Shown: positions 45,565-54,330, counted from the first letter of the stretch. The stretch is DNA of 64,000 nt from Nocardioides_C sp963700955 (GCA_963700955.1 CAVOZH010000011.1:496001-560000), one strand, 5' to 3'. Translations and numbers: made by a program. Notes: a model not told the origin generated them from the sequence alone.

Positions 45565-46956
45565 TCAGAGCCCCTCTTCCGGTCCGGAAGAGGGGCTCTT
45601 GTCCGTCTCCCGTAGCCCGCCAGCGGGACACGGTGAGCGTCGCAGCGCGGGGTTCACGGGCGGCGCTTGGCGCCGTCCTCGCCGGATGATGTCTCCCAAT
45701 TGACACGTGAGGAACTCACGCTCGGCTTCGTTCTCCGTCAACTCGATGGCACGGGCGTACGCGTCCGCAGCGTCAACGCTTCGACCAAGGCGTTGCAGCA
45801 GATCAGCCTTGACCGCCGGGAGGTACTGGTAGCCGTCCAGTCCACCACCGAGTTCCAGTTGCTCGATCTCCGCGAGCGCGGCGAGGGGCCCAGAGGTCTC
45901 GGCATGCACTACTGCTCGGTTCAAGGCGACGACCGAGGAGGGCCACACGGACAGCAGTGCGTCGTACAGCTCCGCGATCTGGGCCCAGTCAGTCTGCTCG
46001 TACGTCGGCGCTTCGGCGTACAGAGAAGCAATCGCTGCCTGCAAGACGTAGCGTCCGGGCCGTCCCCCTCGCAGACCGTCCACGATGAGAGCTTCTGCCT
46101 CGGCGATGGCCGCTCGGTCCCACTGCGAGCGGTCCTGCTCCCGCAGACGCAACAACCGGCCATCAGCATCGACGCGCGTGCTCCGGCGGGCATTGGTGAC
46201 GAGCAGCAGTGCCAGCAGACCCCACACCTCCCGTTCGTCCGGCATCAGCTCGCGGAGCATCCGGGCCAGGTGCACGGCTTGGTCCATCAGATCGACTCGC
46301 ATGAGAGACGCGCCGGATGGCGCAGTGTGCCCTGTCGTGAACAAGAGGTGGAGCACCCCGAGAACACCGCGCAGGCGGTCGGGCAGTTGATCCGCTCTCG
46401 GCACTCGATAGGGAATCCGTGCTGTCGAGATCTTCTTCTTCGCTCGGGTCAGCCGTGCGGCCATTGTCGACTCTGACACCAGAAAGACCCGCGCGATGTC
46501 TCGGGTCGACAGCCCACACACCAGTCTCAGTGTGAGAGCGAGCTGTGCTTCCTGTGCCAACGCGGGGTGACAGCACAAGAAGATGAGCCGTAACCGCTCA
46601 TCCGCGACCGAGTCAGCCAAGCCCAGCGCGTCGACTTCCTTCGCCTCGTCCATGACAACCTCGTCCACCCCCTCAGGCTCGATCAGGAGCGGGAGCTTGG
46701 ATCGGAGGACGTGCTCGCGCCGCACGACATCGACGGCTCGGCGCCTGGCCGTCGTTGTGAGCCACCCGATCGGATTGTCCGGGGTCCCATCACGGGACCA
46801 CGTGGCCAACGCGGCGGCGTAGGCCTCCTGCACGCAGTCCTCGGCAAGATCCAGGTCCCGCGCCACGCGCACCGTGGCGGCGAGCACGAGGGCCCATCCG
46901 CGACGGTGCGCGTCCGCGACGACCGCTTCGACGTCGATCCCCGGCTTGTTGCTCAT
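45565..46956 (-). CDS. ECF42-type RNA polymerase sigma factor with C-terminal TPR-like extension
   Basis: 463 residues from ATG 46956, overlapping the DGPF gene by 4 nt. Sigma-2: LAEDCVQEAYAAALATW and IGWLTTTARRRAVDVVRRE. Sigma-4: LVCGLSTRDIARVFLVSEST. A 250-residue helical extension follows (DUF6596/TPR-like), with RLRLIFLCCHPAL between sigma-2 and sigma-4. Pairing with a DGPF/YCII protein instead of an anti-sigma is the hallmark of group ECF42. The last 22 residues (GLRETDKSPSSGPEEGL) are encoded by the tRNA terminator hairpin and look like read-through of a lost stop. Confidence 0.9.
   Translation of the reverse strand: MSNKPGIDVEAVVADAHRRGWALVLAATVRVARDLDLAEDCVQEAYAAALATWSRDGTPDNPIGWLTTTARRRAVDVVRREHVLRSKLPLLIEPEGVDEVVMDEAKEVDALGLADSVADERLRLIFLCCHPALAQEAQLALTLRLVCGLSTRDIARVFLVSESTMAARLTRAKKKISTARIPYRVPRADQLPDRLRGVLGVLHLLFTTGHTAPSGASLMRVDLMDQAVHLARMLRELMPDEREVWGLLALLLVTNARRSTRVDADGRLLRLREQDRSQWDRAAIAEAEALIVDGLRGGRPGRYVLQAAIASLYAEAPTYEQTDWAQIAELYDALLSVWPSSVVALNRAVVHAETSGPLAALAEIEQLELGGGLDGYQYLPAVKADLLQRLGRSVDAADAYARAIELTENEAEREFLTCQLGDIIRRGRRQAPPVNPALRRSPCPAGGLRETDKSPSSGPEEGL
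45567..45603. terminator. Bidirectional terminator hairpin after tRNA-Ala
   Basis: AGAGCCCCTCTTCCGG pairs with CCGGAAGAGGGGCTCT around a single-base centre (16 bp), followed by TTG. The reverse strand gives the last codons of the convergent ECF sigma gene, so it may terminate both directions. Confidence 0.85.
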
Positions 46957-47309
46957 ACCGCCTGAGCTGGGCGCACGAAGCCGCCTGCAACCGGTCGCAC
47001 CTCGACACCGCCCCCGAGCTGGGTAGCGGGGTTCCTGGCGGCGATCTCGAGTGCTGCGTCGAGATCCGGAGCGTCGATCACGCAGAACCCTGCCACGACC
47101 TCCTTGGCCTCCACGAACGGGCCGTCAGTCATCACGTCCCCCCGGATCGAAGTCGCCATCGCCTTGGGTAGCAACGCGAAGGCAGCCACCATGGCCCCCG
47201 ACTCCTCCAACTCCCGTGCGTGGCGATCGTGCACCTCCAGCTCCTCAGGAGTCGCGTCCGCGCTGTGAGCTGAGTCGTCGGCGTAGATCAAGATCGCGTA
47301 CTGAGCCAT
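46953..47309 (-). CDS. YCII/DGPF-domain protein, ECF42 partner
   Basis: 118 residues from ATG 47309 with GGGAGA upstream. Contains AQYAILIYADDSAH, ELEVHDRHARELEESGAMVA and the name-giving MTDGPFVEAKEVVAGFCVIDAPDLDAA. Ferredoxin-like YCII fold. First gene of the operon with the ECF42 sigma, to which its ATGA overlap couples it. DGPF proteins are co-conserved with ECF42 sigmas; they may be targets or signal proteins. Confidence 0.92.
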   Translation of the reverse strand: MAQYAILIYADDSAHSADATPEELEVHDRHARELEESGAMVAAFALLPKAMATSIRGDVMTDGPFVEAKEVVAGFCVIDAPDLDAALEIAARNPATQLGGGVEVRPVAGGFVRPAQAV

Positions 47310-47642
47310 TCGATGTCTCCCATCATTGTCAGAAGGCCGTCCTACACCCTTACGTCGAACGACCACCACGAAATCGACAGCGCGCCATGAAACCGCCTAC
47401 CAGTCTTGAGTTCTAGTCCCATTCGCGAGCGTCGGCGCGATTCATCCCTTCACGACGGCCGTGACGAAGGAGTTCCTCGACGGCTGAAGGAGATCCGGAC
47501 AGCCCGCCAGGGGAGAGGACATCCTTGTGCTGCGGACGGGGTCCGCGCTAGGAGTTCTCGCGCTCACGGCGAAATGCACGTGCGTGGCCAAAGGGACGAA
47601 TGCTACGTTCTTCGGCACCTTCGCCTCGGGAGAATGCCAAGA
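47310..47642. other. Intergenic region between the DGPF operon and the PGRP amidase
   Basis: 333 bp, divergent. Besides the ECF42-type promoter nothing certain is seen. It shows lower GC than neighbours and no long frame with coding bias. Confidence 0.5.
47354..47379 (-). promoter_or_regulatory. ECF42-type promoter of the DGPF-sigma operon
   Basis: On the minus strand TGTCGA (47379-47374), 16 nt, then CGAC (47357-47354), the published ECF42 -35 and -10 pattern. It lies about 45 nt before the DGPF start and implies autoregulation. Confidence 0.7.
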
Positions 47643-49562
47643 ATGTTCGCGAGATTTCGCGCGCCCGCACGCGCCGCTGTGGTCGTATCCATCCTCGCCG
47701 CCGCGCTGTCGGTGAGCGTCGTGCCATCGTCATTCGCTGTCACGAGCCACAAGCCGCTCAACGACACCAGCCCCGTGAGCTCGGCGCCGGTCAGCGTCGA
47801 CTTCCCGATCGAGTACTTCGGGGTGGTCGCCGACCTCGCGACGCGGTCGAGCCGGCTGCCCGAGCGAGGGCACGCACCGTTCGGAGAGGCCCGCTTCCAC
47901 GTCAGCGGTAGATGGACCGCCTGGCAGGCGCTCGAGCAGGACGGCGCGCAGGCAGCAGGACAGTTCACCGGCGCGCTCGTCAGTGTCGACCGCGCTGACG
48001 CCTATCAGGTGCGCGGCCTCCCCACCGGCGGCCACCACTGGCGAGCCGCGGCGATCAACACCACCGACGGCCCCTCCTTCGTCATCGGCCACCGTCGCTG
48101 GGACGCGGCAACCGCCGCACCCAACTGCATGTCGCGCGCGGACTGGGGTGCCGACGAGTCGATGAGCGGATGGTCGAAGAACGGGGACAAGCAGAGCTAC
48201 TCCCCCGCGCAGGTGCTGACCGTTCACCACACCGCGATGTCCAACGACCCCACGCAGGACTACGCCGCGACCATGCGAGCCATCTACAGCTACCACGTCC
48301 AGAGCAACCACTGGTCCGACGTCGGCTACCAGTACCTCGTCGACGGGCACGGCACGGTCTACGAGGGCCGCAACTCCGGACACACGAGCAAGTCGTGCCT
48401 GTACGACGGGGGCGACGGGGCGGACTTCGCACACGTGCCGGACACGGACGAGGTGGTGACCGGCGCGCACACCGAGGGCTACAACACCGGCAACGTCGGC
48501 ATCGCCTTGATGGGCTGCTTCGAGTCGACATCGAAGACCTGCTCCGGCGACTCCCGTCCGACGTCCGTTGCCGTCGATGCACTGGAGAGTGAGCTGGCGT
48601 TGCTTTCGAAACGCCACAACCTGGACCCTGAAGGCACCGTGCACTACGTCAACTCGGACGGAGCCAAGGACGTGGCGACCATCACTGGGCACAGCGACTG
48701 GAAGGACACCGAGTGCCCTGGTGCGACCCTGTATGCCCAGCTTCCAACGATCCGCAGCAACGTGGCGAGCCGGATGGAGGGCACCATTCCCTTGGACTCG
48801 GCCGTGGTGGCCTTCCAGCGCGGAAGCCAAACCGTCAGGGAGAACGGCGGGGTCGTGCAACTTGCGGTCACTCGGAGCGGCAACACCGAACTGCCCGCGA
48901 CCGTGGGCTACGCGCGGACGTCCGGCACCGCCACCCCGGACTCCGACTTCACCCTCACGCCGGGCACGCTGACCTTCTCCCGGGGTGAGACCACCAAGGT
49001 GATCTCCCTGACCATCAAGAACGACCCGTCCCGCGAGGGCAGGGAGACCATCGCCGTCTCCCTGCGCAACCCTGGCGCGGGAACGGTGATCGGATCTCCG
49101 GCCTCGACGACGGTGACCGTCGCGCCGAGCGATCAGCGCCCGGACGGATGGATCAGCACCGCCGCGTCCTCCGGCTACGTCGGGAACAACATCTACAACA
49201 CGACCGGTTACAAGCAGTCCAAGACGCTCAACGCCCGGCGGACGCTGGTGCGCACGTTCTACGTGCGGGTCTACAACGACGGCAACGTCAAGAACACCTT
49301 CGTGCTCAAGGGCAGCGCCGCCCGGTCCGGCTCCACCGTGCAGTACTTCTCAGGGACCACGAACGTCACCTCCGCAATGCGGTCAGCCGCAGGTAGGAAG
49401 GTCACGCTCAAGCCGGGGACCTACAAGTCCGTCAAGGTCCGGATCAAGATCCTGCGAGGCGCGGCATTCGGCTCGCTGAAGATCGCCAAGGTCAGCGGCA
49501 ACTGGACCGGCGACGGCACGCGTACGGACCTGGTCAAGGCCGTCGTCAAGGTGGTTCGCTGA
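47643..49562 (+). CDS. Secreted N-acetylmuramoyl-L-alanine amidase (PGRP/amidase_2) with Calx-beta domain
   Basis: 639 residues from ATG 47643 (ATG 47634 also possible). Signal peptide AAVVVSILAAALSVSVVPSSFA. An N-terminal beta domain (30-150) is followed by the PGRP domain: MSRADWGADESMSGW, LTVHHTAMSND (first zinc His pair), YHVQSNHWSDVGYQYLVDGHGTVYEGR, and TITGHSDWKDTECPGATLY (second His and Cys). Then a Calx-beta domain (AVVAFQRGSQTVRENGG, TPDSDFTLTPGTLTFSRGET) and a C-terminal beta module with VKNTFVLKGSAARSG. Zinc ligands are intact, so cleavage of the MurNAc-L-Ala bond is likely, in self or other walls. Confidence 0.92.
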   Translation: MFARFRAPARAAVVVSILAAALSVSVVPSSFAVTSHKPLNDTSPVSSAPVSVDFPIEYFGVVADLATRSSRLPERGHAPFGEARFHVSGRWTAWQALEQDGAQAAGQFTGALVSVDRADAYQVRGLPTGGHHWRAAAINTTDGPSFVIGHRRWDAATAAPNCMSRADWGADESMSGWSKNGDKQSYSPAQVLTVHHTAMSNDPTQDYAATMRAIYSYHVQSNHWSDVGYQYLVDGHGTVYEGRNSGHTSKSCLYDGGDGADFAHVPDTDEVVTGAHTEGYNTGNVGIALMGCFESTSKTCSGDSRPTSVAVDALESELALLSKRHNLDPEGTVHYVNSDGAKDVATITGHSDWKDTECPGATLYAQLPTIRSNVASRMEGTIPLDSAVVAFQRGSQTVRENGGVVQLAVTRSGNTELPATVGYARTSGTATPDSDFTLTPGTLTFSRGETTKVISLTIKNDPSREGRETIAVSLRNPGAGTVIGSPASTTVTVAPSDQRPDGWISTAASSGYVGNNIYNTTGYKQSKTLNARRTLVRTFYVRVYNDGNVKNTFVLKGSAARSGSTVQYFSGTTNVTSAMRSAAGRKVTLKPGTYKSVKVRIKILRGAAFGSLKIAKVSGNWTGDGTRTDLVKAVVKVVR

Positions 49563-49587
49563 ACCCCGCGACGCAGGAAGCGGCCAC

Positions 49588-50451
49588 TCACTGGCCGGCG
49601 AGGGTCGCCGTCACCTGTTGGAGCCGGCCTTCGCCCTGCGTGACGAGGAAGTACTCGCCGACCATGTCACCGATCAAGGAGCCCGCATCGACATCGCTGG
49701 GCAGGTGGTTGCCCAGGTACACCTGCGCGAAGCCGAGCTCCTCGGTGATGTTCTTGTAGACAGGCGCCTGGCGGGGATAGAGGTAGCCCAAGAAGGTGCG
49801 GCCCGCAGCGCCGGCAGCGTCCGCGCCGGCTGGGTAGGAGCACGGGCACGCCTTCCCAGCGGGCGCGCTCTTGCGTCGGCCCAGCGCAGGGTCGACGAGG
49901 GACGGTGCGGGCAGTTGGAGGCGTTTGTTCACGGACCTGCCCACCGCCTGGGCCATGGCCATGACGTGGGTCAGTTGTCTGTTCCGGCTGCTCTCCTGTG
50001 CCTGGGTGAGGCGAGCTGTCTGCTGGTGCAGGTAGAAATGCCAGAGGTCTCCGCCGCCGTAGGTCTGTAACCAGTGCGCCGCCTTTGTGCCCGAGGCGGT
50101 GTGGGTCTTGGCGAGCTTCTCGAGCTGCTTTGCCTCTGCCTCGCGAGTGCTGGCGTTCGGTGGCGCTGGAAGAGCGTCCTCGAGCCAGGCCACGAACTTC
50201 TTGTCGTCGGGCTGGGTGTCATGCGTCCGCCACCAGCCCTGCATGAGCTGCGTCGCCTCGGCGCCCTGCCGGTCGAGCTGAGCGGCGTACGGCGTCATGG
50301 CTGCCTGGCTGAAGAGGGTCGGCATCGGATGAGCCGCAACCCGTTGGGCTGCAGACACCGGGTGGTGGGTCATGACGTGGACCTGGTGTGCCGCCAGGGA
50401 GATGAGCACGAGGCCGGCCGCGCCGAGCCCGACCTTCTTCAACAAGCGCAT
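49588..50451 (-). CDS. PAP2-like exported protein lacking phosphatase residues
   Basis: 287 residues from ATG 50451 (GGAG 5 nt upstream). N-terminal signal or anchor VGLGAAGLVLISLAAHQVHV. The C-terminal 110 residues align in pattern to class A/PAP2 acid phosphatases, but KxxxxxxRP is degenerate (KRLQLPAPS), PSGH reads YPAGA, and SRxxxxxHxxxD reads AQVYLGNHLPSD, keeping only the His and Asp. Residues 60-180 are helical and Ala/Gln-rich. Phosphatase activity is therefore unlikely; a binding or structural role is possible. Convergent with the PGRP amidase, 25 nt apart. Confidence 0.6.
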   Translation of the reverse strand: MRLLKKVGLGAAGLVLISLAAHQVHVMTHHPVSAAQRVAAHPMPTLFSQAAMTPYAAQLDRQGAEATQLMQGWWRTHDTQPDDKKFVAWLEDALPAPPNASTREAEAKQLEKLAKTHTASGTKAAHWLQTYGGGDLWHFYLHQQTARLTQAQESSRNRQLTHVMAMAQAVGRSVNKRLQLPAPSLVDPALGRRKSAPAGKACPCSYPAGADAAGAAGRTFLGYLYPRQAPVYKNITEELGFAQVYLGNHLPSDVDAGSLIGDMVGEYFLVTQGEGRLQQVTATLAGQ

Positions 50452-50568
50452 GACGACTCCGTAGGCCGGGTGTAGGAGCCGCTGGAACGCGGTTCCCTGT
50501 CCAACGGGACGACGATAGGCACCCTTCATGAGAAACAGATGAGGAACGGCCGTGGATTCTCACCCACG

Positions 50569-51069
50569 TCAGTGGGTGACCGGACCCGAGGATGGACTGG
50601 GCTCTGAGGCACCACGTCTGTCTCGCCGCCGCATCGCCAGTGCCCGGAGAAGAAGGACGTTGACCAGCGCTGCGGCAGTCAGCGCGAGGATCCCGAGGAC
50701 GTGGGTGGTGACCGTGAACCAGTCCGCAGGCATTCCGGTCGTGACGGAGGTGACCCCGCCGGCTGTGGACGTCCCAGACCCAGAACTGCTCGATGGGCTG
50801 GCTCCGGGGACCAGCGCGAGCACGCCGGACACGAGGTAGTAGTACGGCACAGCCACGACGCTCGCCGGCAGGGCAAGCAGCGCGGCGAGCAGGATGGGCC
50901 ACGGAGTCTGCGCGGCGAACCCCACGGTCGCGACCGAAGCGATGGTCACGACGTAGGCCATTGAGCTCAGCGTCGGCCGGAGACTCGGGACTCGCGAACG
51001 CTCCACCACTGGATCATGCCGCAGAACCCGAGAGCTGGGGCGGCTCTCGTCGAACTTGCCCAGCGACAA
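50569..51069 (-). CDS. Small integral membrane protein of unknown function
   Basis: 166 residues from TTG 51069; internal ATG 50961 (MAYVVTIASVATVGFAAQ) is equally possible. Four hydrophobic segments: AYVVTIASVATVGFAAQ, ILLAALLALPASVVAVPYYYL, GVLALVPGASP (with a Ser/Gly loop), and VLGILALTAAALVNVLLL. The C-terminus is basic then Ser/Pro-rich. Not recognised as a named family. It stands alone between the PAP2-like gene and the MEDS operon. Confidence 0.6.
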   Translation of the reverse strand: MSLGKFDESRPSSRVLRHDPVVERSRVPSLRPTLSSMAYVVTIASVATVGFAAQTPWPILLAALLALPASVVAVPYYYLVSGVLALVPGASPSSSSGSGTSTAGGVTSVTTGMPADWFTVTTHVLGILALTAAALVNVLLLRALAMRRRDRRGASEPSPSSGPVTH

Positions 51070-51120
51070 TGACTCACTCGCAGGGTCTCTTCAGTCCCGG
51101 ACGTCGTTGTGCAGGGGCGG

Positions 51121-52062
51121 TCAGGCCGTGACCAGAAGCACGCTGGACCCGCGGTCCGGAGAGCTCCGGACGAAGAGGTCGTCGCAGAGCTGGCGCGCCA
51201 CCCAGAGACCCTTGGGGCCGGTTGGTTCGGGGTAGCGGTATCCGGTCAGCGGGTCGGCCATCCCGGGCCCGGCGTCGGTGACCCTGCAGACCAGCCTTGC
51301 GGGTGACACCCACAGGGACAGCTGGACCGGGGTCCCAGCATGCTGAAGCCCGTTGACCAGGACCTCGTTGACTGCGGTGAGGAAACCGTCGATGGCGTCA
51401 CGAGAGACCGCACTCGACGACAGGGCGCTTCGACGTACGACCCATCGTGCGGACTTGAGATCCTCGGCGTCGTCGAGGGTCATCACCACGGCTGGGCGCG
51501 TCTCGGGCGCATCGGGAACCGCCGCCAACGGGTCGTCGAGGAAGTCGGCGGGGTGCTTGTACTCCGCGCTGGTGCATCGTTCGTCGCCCGCACCGATGTG
51601 CTGATGCGTGGCCTTGGCGGCGGCGAGGGTGGTGGCCGGCAGAGTCTCGGTGTCGTAGGTGCACAGACCATGGAAGGCGTACGGGCCCAGAACCTCGTTC
51701 ACCAGTGACTCGTACCGGCCCCACGCCGCATGTCCCGAACGGTCGCCCAGCGGGACGGTCCCGGTTGCCCAGAGCTCGAGCGGCTCCGGGCTCTCGGCCA
51801 GCTTGTGCTGATAGGCGAAGAGAGTGCTCGAGGGTGACAGGTAGAGGTCCTCGTCCAGGCCGTACTCCAGCCGTGGGTGCGAACCCAACACTGCTCGCAG
51901 CATCTCCACGCGGTCCTTCGTGCCGTGGACGAGCACGCTCCCCCCGGAGGCCAGGCCCTGGGCGACGAACAGCTGCGTTCCCCTGACCAGCTCTTCGTCG
52001 TTGCTGTGGAGGAGGGCGTCGTGGCTGTAGTGGCCGACGGGGATGGCGACACTGCGTGTCAT
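51121..52062 (-). CDS. MEDS domain protein with C-terminal HATPase (anti-sigma kinase-like)
   Basis: 313 residues from ATG 52062 with GGAGG 8 nt upstream; ATG overlaps the previous stop (ATGA). MEDS sensory domain (5-165): VGHYSHDALLHSNDEELVRG and GLASGGSVLVHGTKDRVEML. The HATPase_c-like C-terminal domain (200-310) has FLTAVNEVLVNGLQHA (N-box with E and N), CRVTDAGPGMADP (G1) and GLWVARQLCDDLFVRS (G2), as in RsbW/SpoIIAB-type kinases. Second gene of a two-gene operon with a MEDS-STAS protein. Confidence 0.88.
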   Translation of the reverse strand: MTRSVAIPVGHYSHDALLHSNDEELVRGTQLFVAQGLASGGSVLVHGTKDRVEMLRAVLGSHPRLEYGLDEDLYLSPSSTLFAYQHKLAESPEPLELWATGTVPLGDRSGHAAWGRYESLVNEVLGPYAFHGLCTYDTETLPATTLAAAKATHQHIGAGDERCTSAEYKHPADFLDDPLAAVPDAPETRPAVVMTLDDAEDLKSARWVVRRSALSSSAVSRDAIDGFLTAVNEVLVNGLQHAGTPVQLSLWVSPARLVCRVTDAGPGMADPLTGYRYPEPTGPKGLWVARQLCDDLFVRSSPDRGSSVLLVTA

Positions 52063-52883
52063 GGCGACGCCTCCAGCCTGAATCCGTCGGCTCGGTCCAC
52101 GCGGAGGAGACGGAGCAGCGACTCGACCGGCCGTTGCGGTGACCGCAACGTGATGCTTCCACCCTTGATCCGATGGGTGGTGGTGCCGGTCAGGAAGGCT
52201 CTGGCGCCTGCGACGTCGAGGAAGTCCATGCCGCTCAGGTCCACCATCACGGTGCTCCGTTCCGGCGCGATGGCACTGGCGGCCAGCAGCGCGGTGCGAA
52301 GGACTCGTTGGTTCGACGCGTCCACGGATCCGCTGAGTGCCACCCCGCCTCGGATCGGCACGGTCTGGAGCTGTGACTCCCGGAGCCCCGCTCCGTGCAT
52401 CGCACACACGGTCTGCAGCATGGCCTGGGGAAGCTGCGCGGAGTACTGGCACAGGATCGAGACGGGACGCGTGTCGCACAGCTGGTCGGTCGCCCACTCG
52501 ACGTCGGCATGCACGGACGGGGTCATCACGCTCCACGCCGTCGTCGCCTCTCCGGACCATCGGACGGACGAGTAGCCGGCAGCCAGCTCCGCCTCGACGA
52601 CGTCGTCCTGCCAGTCCGGGCAGTAGGCCTCTTCGCCCGCGGCGAAGACCTGGATCTGGCCACGCGCGAGGGCCTCGTCGACGGAGACGGCACGATCCCT
52701 CAACATCCCCAGGAACGACCGCTCGGGCGGCTGGTCCGGCGGTTCGATGTAGATGATCTTCGCGCCGAGGTCGAGGCCGCGGCGAGTCCACGCGGCCACG
52801 CCGGCGCGCCGCTCTTGCTCGCTGTCATGAACGAGAACTAGATGACCATCCCAGTCCACCGGTCGACGGTCGAACCACCGCAC
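52059..52883 (-). CDS. MEDS domain protein with C-terminal STAS (anti-anti-sigma-like)
   Basis: 274 residues from GTG 52883. MEDS (10-165): GHLVLVHDSEQERRAGVAAW, KIIYIEPPDQPPERSFLG and AYCPDWQDDVVEAELA. The STAS domain (180-270) contains IRGGVALSGSVDASNQRV and TVMVDLSGMDFLDVAGARAF, where the phosphorylatable Ser of SpoIIAA is replaced by Asp-Val-Ala, so it may be locked. Partner of the downstream MEDS-HATPase; together they form an apparent partner-switch pair sharing one sensory module. Confidence 0.88.
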   Translation of the reverse strand: MRWFDRRPVDWDGHLVLVHDSEQERRAGVAAWTRRGLDLGAKIIYIEPPDQPPERSFLGMLRDRAVSVDEALARGQIQVFAAGEEAYCPDWQDDVVEAELAAGYSSVRWSGEATTAWSVMTPSVHADVEWATDQLCDTRPVSILCQYSAQLPQAMLQTVCAMHGAGLRESQLQTVPIRGGVALSGSVDASNQRVLRTALLAASAIAPERSTVMVDLSGMDFLDVAGARAFLTGTTTHRIKGGSITLRSPQRPVESLLRLLRVDRADGFRLEASP

Positions 52884-52929
52884 CGCTTGAGCCTACGTCG
52901 CGTTGGGTGGCCCGAGCGGACCCGTCTAG

Positions 52930-53388
52930 TCAGAAGCTCCTCGGCGCTGTCGGCGTGTCATCAGGGCGTCGAGAATGGTCCACCGCGACCGCCCTCCCCG
53001 TCGCGAGATCGGTCACCGCCACGCGCATCTCGGTGGTCCAGGCGGAGGTGTCATCAGGTGTCGGGATCCGTCCGATGCCCTGGACCACCTGCACGTTCAG
53101 CCAGCCGAAGGGTCCGCCCAGGGCGTGGAACTCCTCGTGGACCCGCACGAGCATCCCCACCGCGACGATCGGCGTCAGGTTGGCGTGGTGCCAGAGCGTC
53201 GCCTGGCCCTCGACGGACACGTAGTCGACTTCGATCTCTCCGCCCACGAGAGCGCTCACCACTCCGTCGCGCCAGCCCCAGGGCCGCTTCGCGACCTGCG
53301 ACGAGTGGATCCAGTGCATGCTGTGGCCGGAGGCGTACGAAGAGCAGCCCGCGGGGCCTTCGATGCAGGTACGACGGTCGCTGGTCAT
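52930..53388 (-). CDS. Hypothetical protein
   Basis: 152 residues from ATG 53388 with GGAG upstream. Not recognised. It contains CIEGPAGCSSYASGHSMHWIH, LVGGEIEVDYVSVEGQATLWHHANL and AVGMLVRVHEEFHALGG. Cys and His are frequent at the N-terminus. No signal peptide. The segment WTTEMRVAVTDLATGRAVAV resembles a beta-rich binding fold. It is 46 nt upstream of the MEDS operon on the same strand and divergent from the LysE gene, so it may belong with the MEDS system. Confidence 0.55.
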   Translation of the reverse strand: MTSDRRTCIEGPAGCSSYASGHSMHWIHSSQVAKRPWGWRDGVVSALVGGEIEVDYVSVEGQATLWHHANLTPIVAVGMLVRVHEEFHALGGPFGWLNVQVVQGIGRIPTPDDTSAWTTEMRVAVTDLATGRAVAVDHSRRPDDTPTAPRSF

Positions 53389-53543
53389 GTGCCATCTCCA
53401 TGAAGGTCGTGGGACCCCCACGCCTGACATGAGAGGTGCCCGCTGTTGCCCGGCGCCGACAGCTCTGGCCTGGTTGCTCCCGGCCGCGGGGACTTCACCA
53501 CAATCGGCGCGACCAGGCGAGGGGTTCTGGGGAGAATCGGACG

Positions 53544-54239
53544 ATGGACCTGGTCACGATGCTTCCCGCCTTCGTGGTCGCGGTCGTGCTCATCTCCGCC
53601 TCCCCCGGCCCGGCGGTCGCCCTGATCCTGCGCCGAGGCGCCCTCCACGGGTTCCGAGCCACGATCCCGACGGTGCTCGGCCTCGAGCTCGGCCTGTACG
53701 TCTGGGCACTCGCTGCCGCGGGCGGCTTGGCGGCTCTGGTCGCGGCCTCCGAGGTGGCCTACCTGGTGCTCCGCCTCGTCGGTGCGGGCGTTCTGGTCTA
53801 CCTCGGGATCCGCGCCTGGAGGACCGCCTGGTCGGAGCGTCGCGCGTCGCGACGGTCCGACCAGGGCGTCGCGACGGTCGGCAAGTCCGCCGTACCCGAG
53901 GACCTCGTCAGCGCCGTGGAGCTGGAGCCTCGAGCCGACCGCGCCCCACGCGCCTTCACCGAGGCACTCGTCGTACAGCTCGCGAACCCGAAGGCGGCGG
54001 TCTTCATGCTGGCCTTCTACCCGCAGTTCGTGCCCGCGGACCGGCCGTTGTTCGCCACGACCGCGGTCCTCGCGCTGCTCCAGGTCGCGCTCGAGACGGG
54101 GCTGTACCTGACGCTCGCCCTCGGTGTGGCGCGGGCGGGCACCTGGTTCCGTCGGCCGAAGGTGCGTCGGCGTCTGGAGGCGGCGAGCGGGACCGCGCTC
54201 GTGGGGCTCGGACTCCGCGTGGCCGCGTCGAGCCGCTGA
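53544..54239 (+). CDS. LysE/RhtB-family amino-acid exporter
   Basis: 231 residues from ATG 53544 with GGGGAGA upstream. Membrane protein of about six helices. Signatures: FVVAVVLISASPGPAVALILRRG (LysE motif), VLGLELGLYVWALAAAGGLAAL, GVLVYLGIRAWRTA and LVVQLANPKAAVFMLAFYPQFV. The cytoplasmic loop near 100-130 is long and charged. Substrate unknown; the family exports amino acids. The stop is followed by repeat copy C. Confidence 0.9.
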   Translation: MDLVTMLPAFVVAVVLISASPGPAVALILRRGALHGFRATIPTVLGLELGLYVWALAAAGGLAALVAASEVAYLVLRLVGAGVLVYLGIRAWRTAWSERRASRRSDQGVATVGKSAVPEDLVSAVELEPRADRAPRAFTEALVVQLANPKAAVFMLAFYPQFVPADRPLFATTAVLALLQVALETGLYLTLALGVARAGTWFRRPKVRRRLEAASGTALVGLGLRVAASSR

Positions 54240-54267
54240 GCCGCCCGACGTACCGCAACCAACCCAG

Positions 54268-54330
54268 CTTTGTGGACGGATCCCAGGTGGTACGCCGCTT
54301 GCTTACCGTCCATAACCCCGCGTTACAGCG
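54268..54330 (-). repeat. Dispersed 3'-end hairpin repeat, copy C
   Basis: Minus strand: CTG TAA CGCGGGGTTA, GGACGGTAAG, CAAGCGGCGTACC, then GGGATCCGTCCAC. The TAA is the stop codon of the convergent fatty-acid-hydroxylase gene. The central palindrome is weaker than in copy B. Confidence 0.78.
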
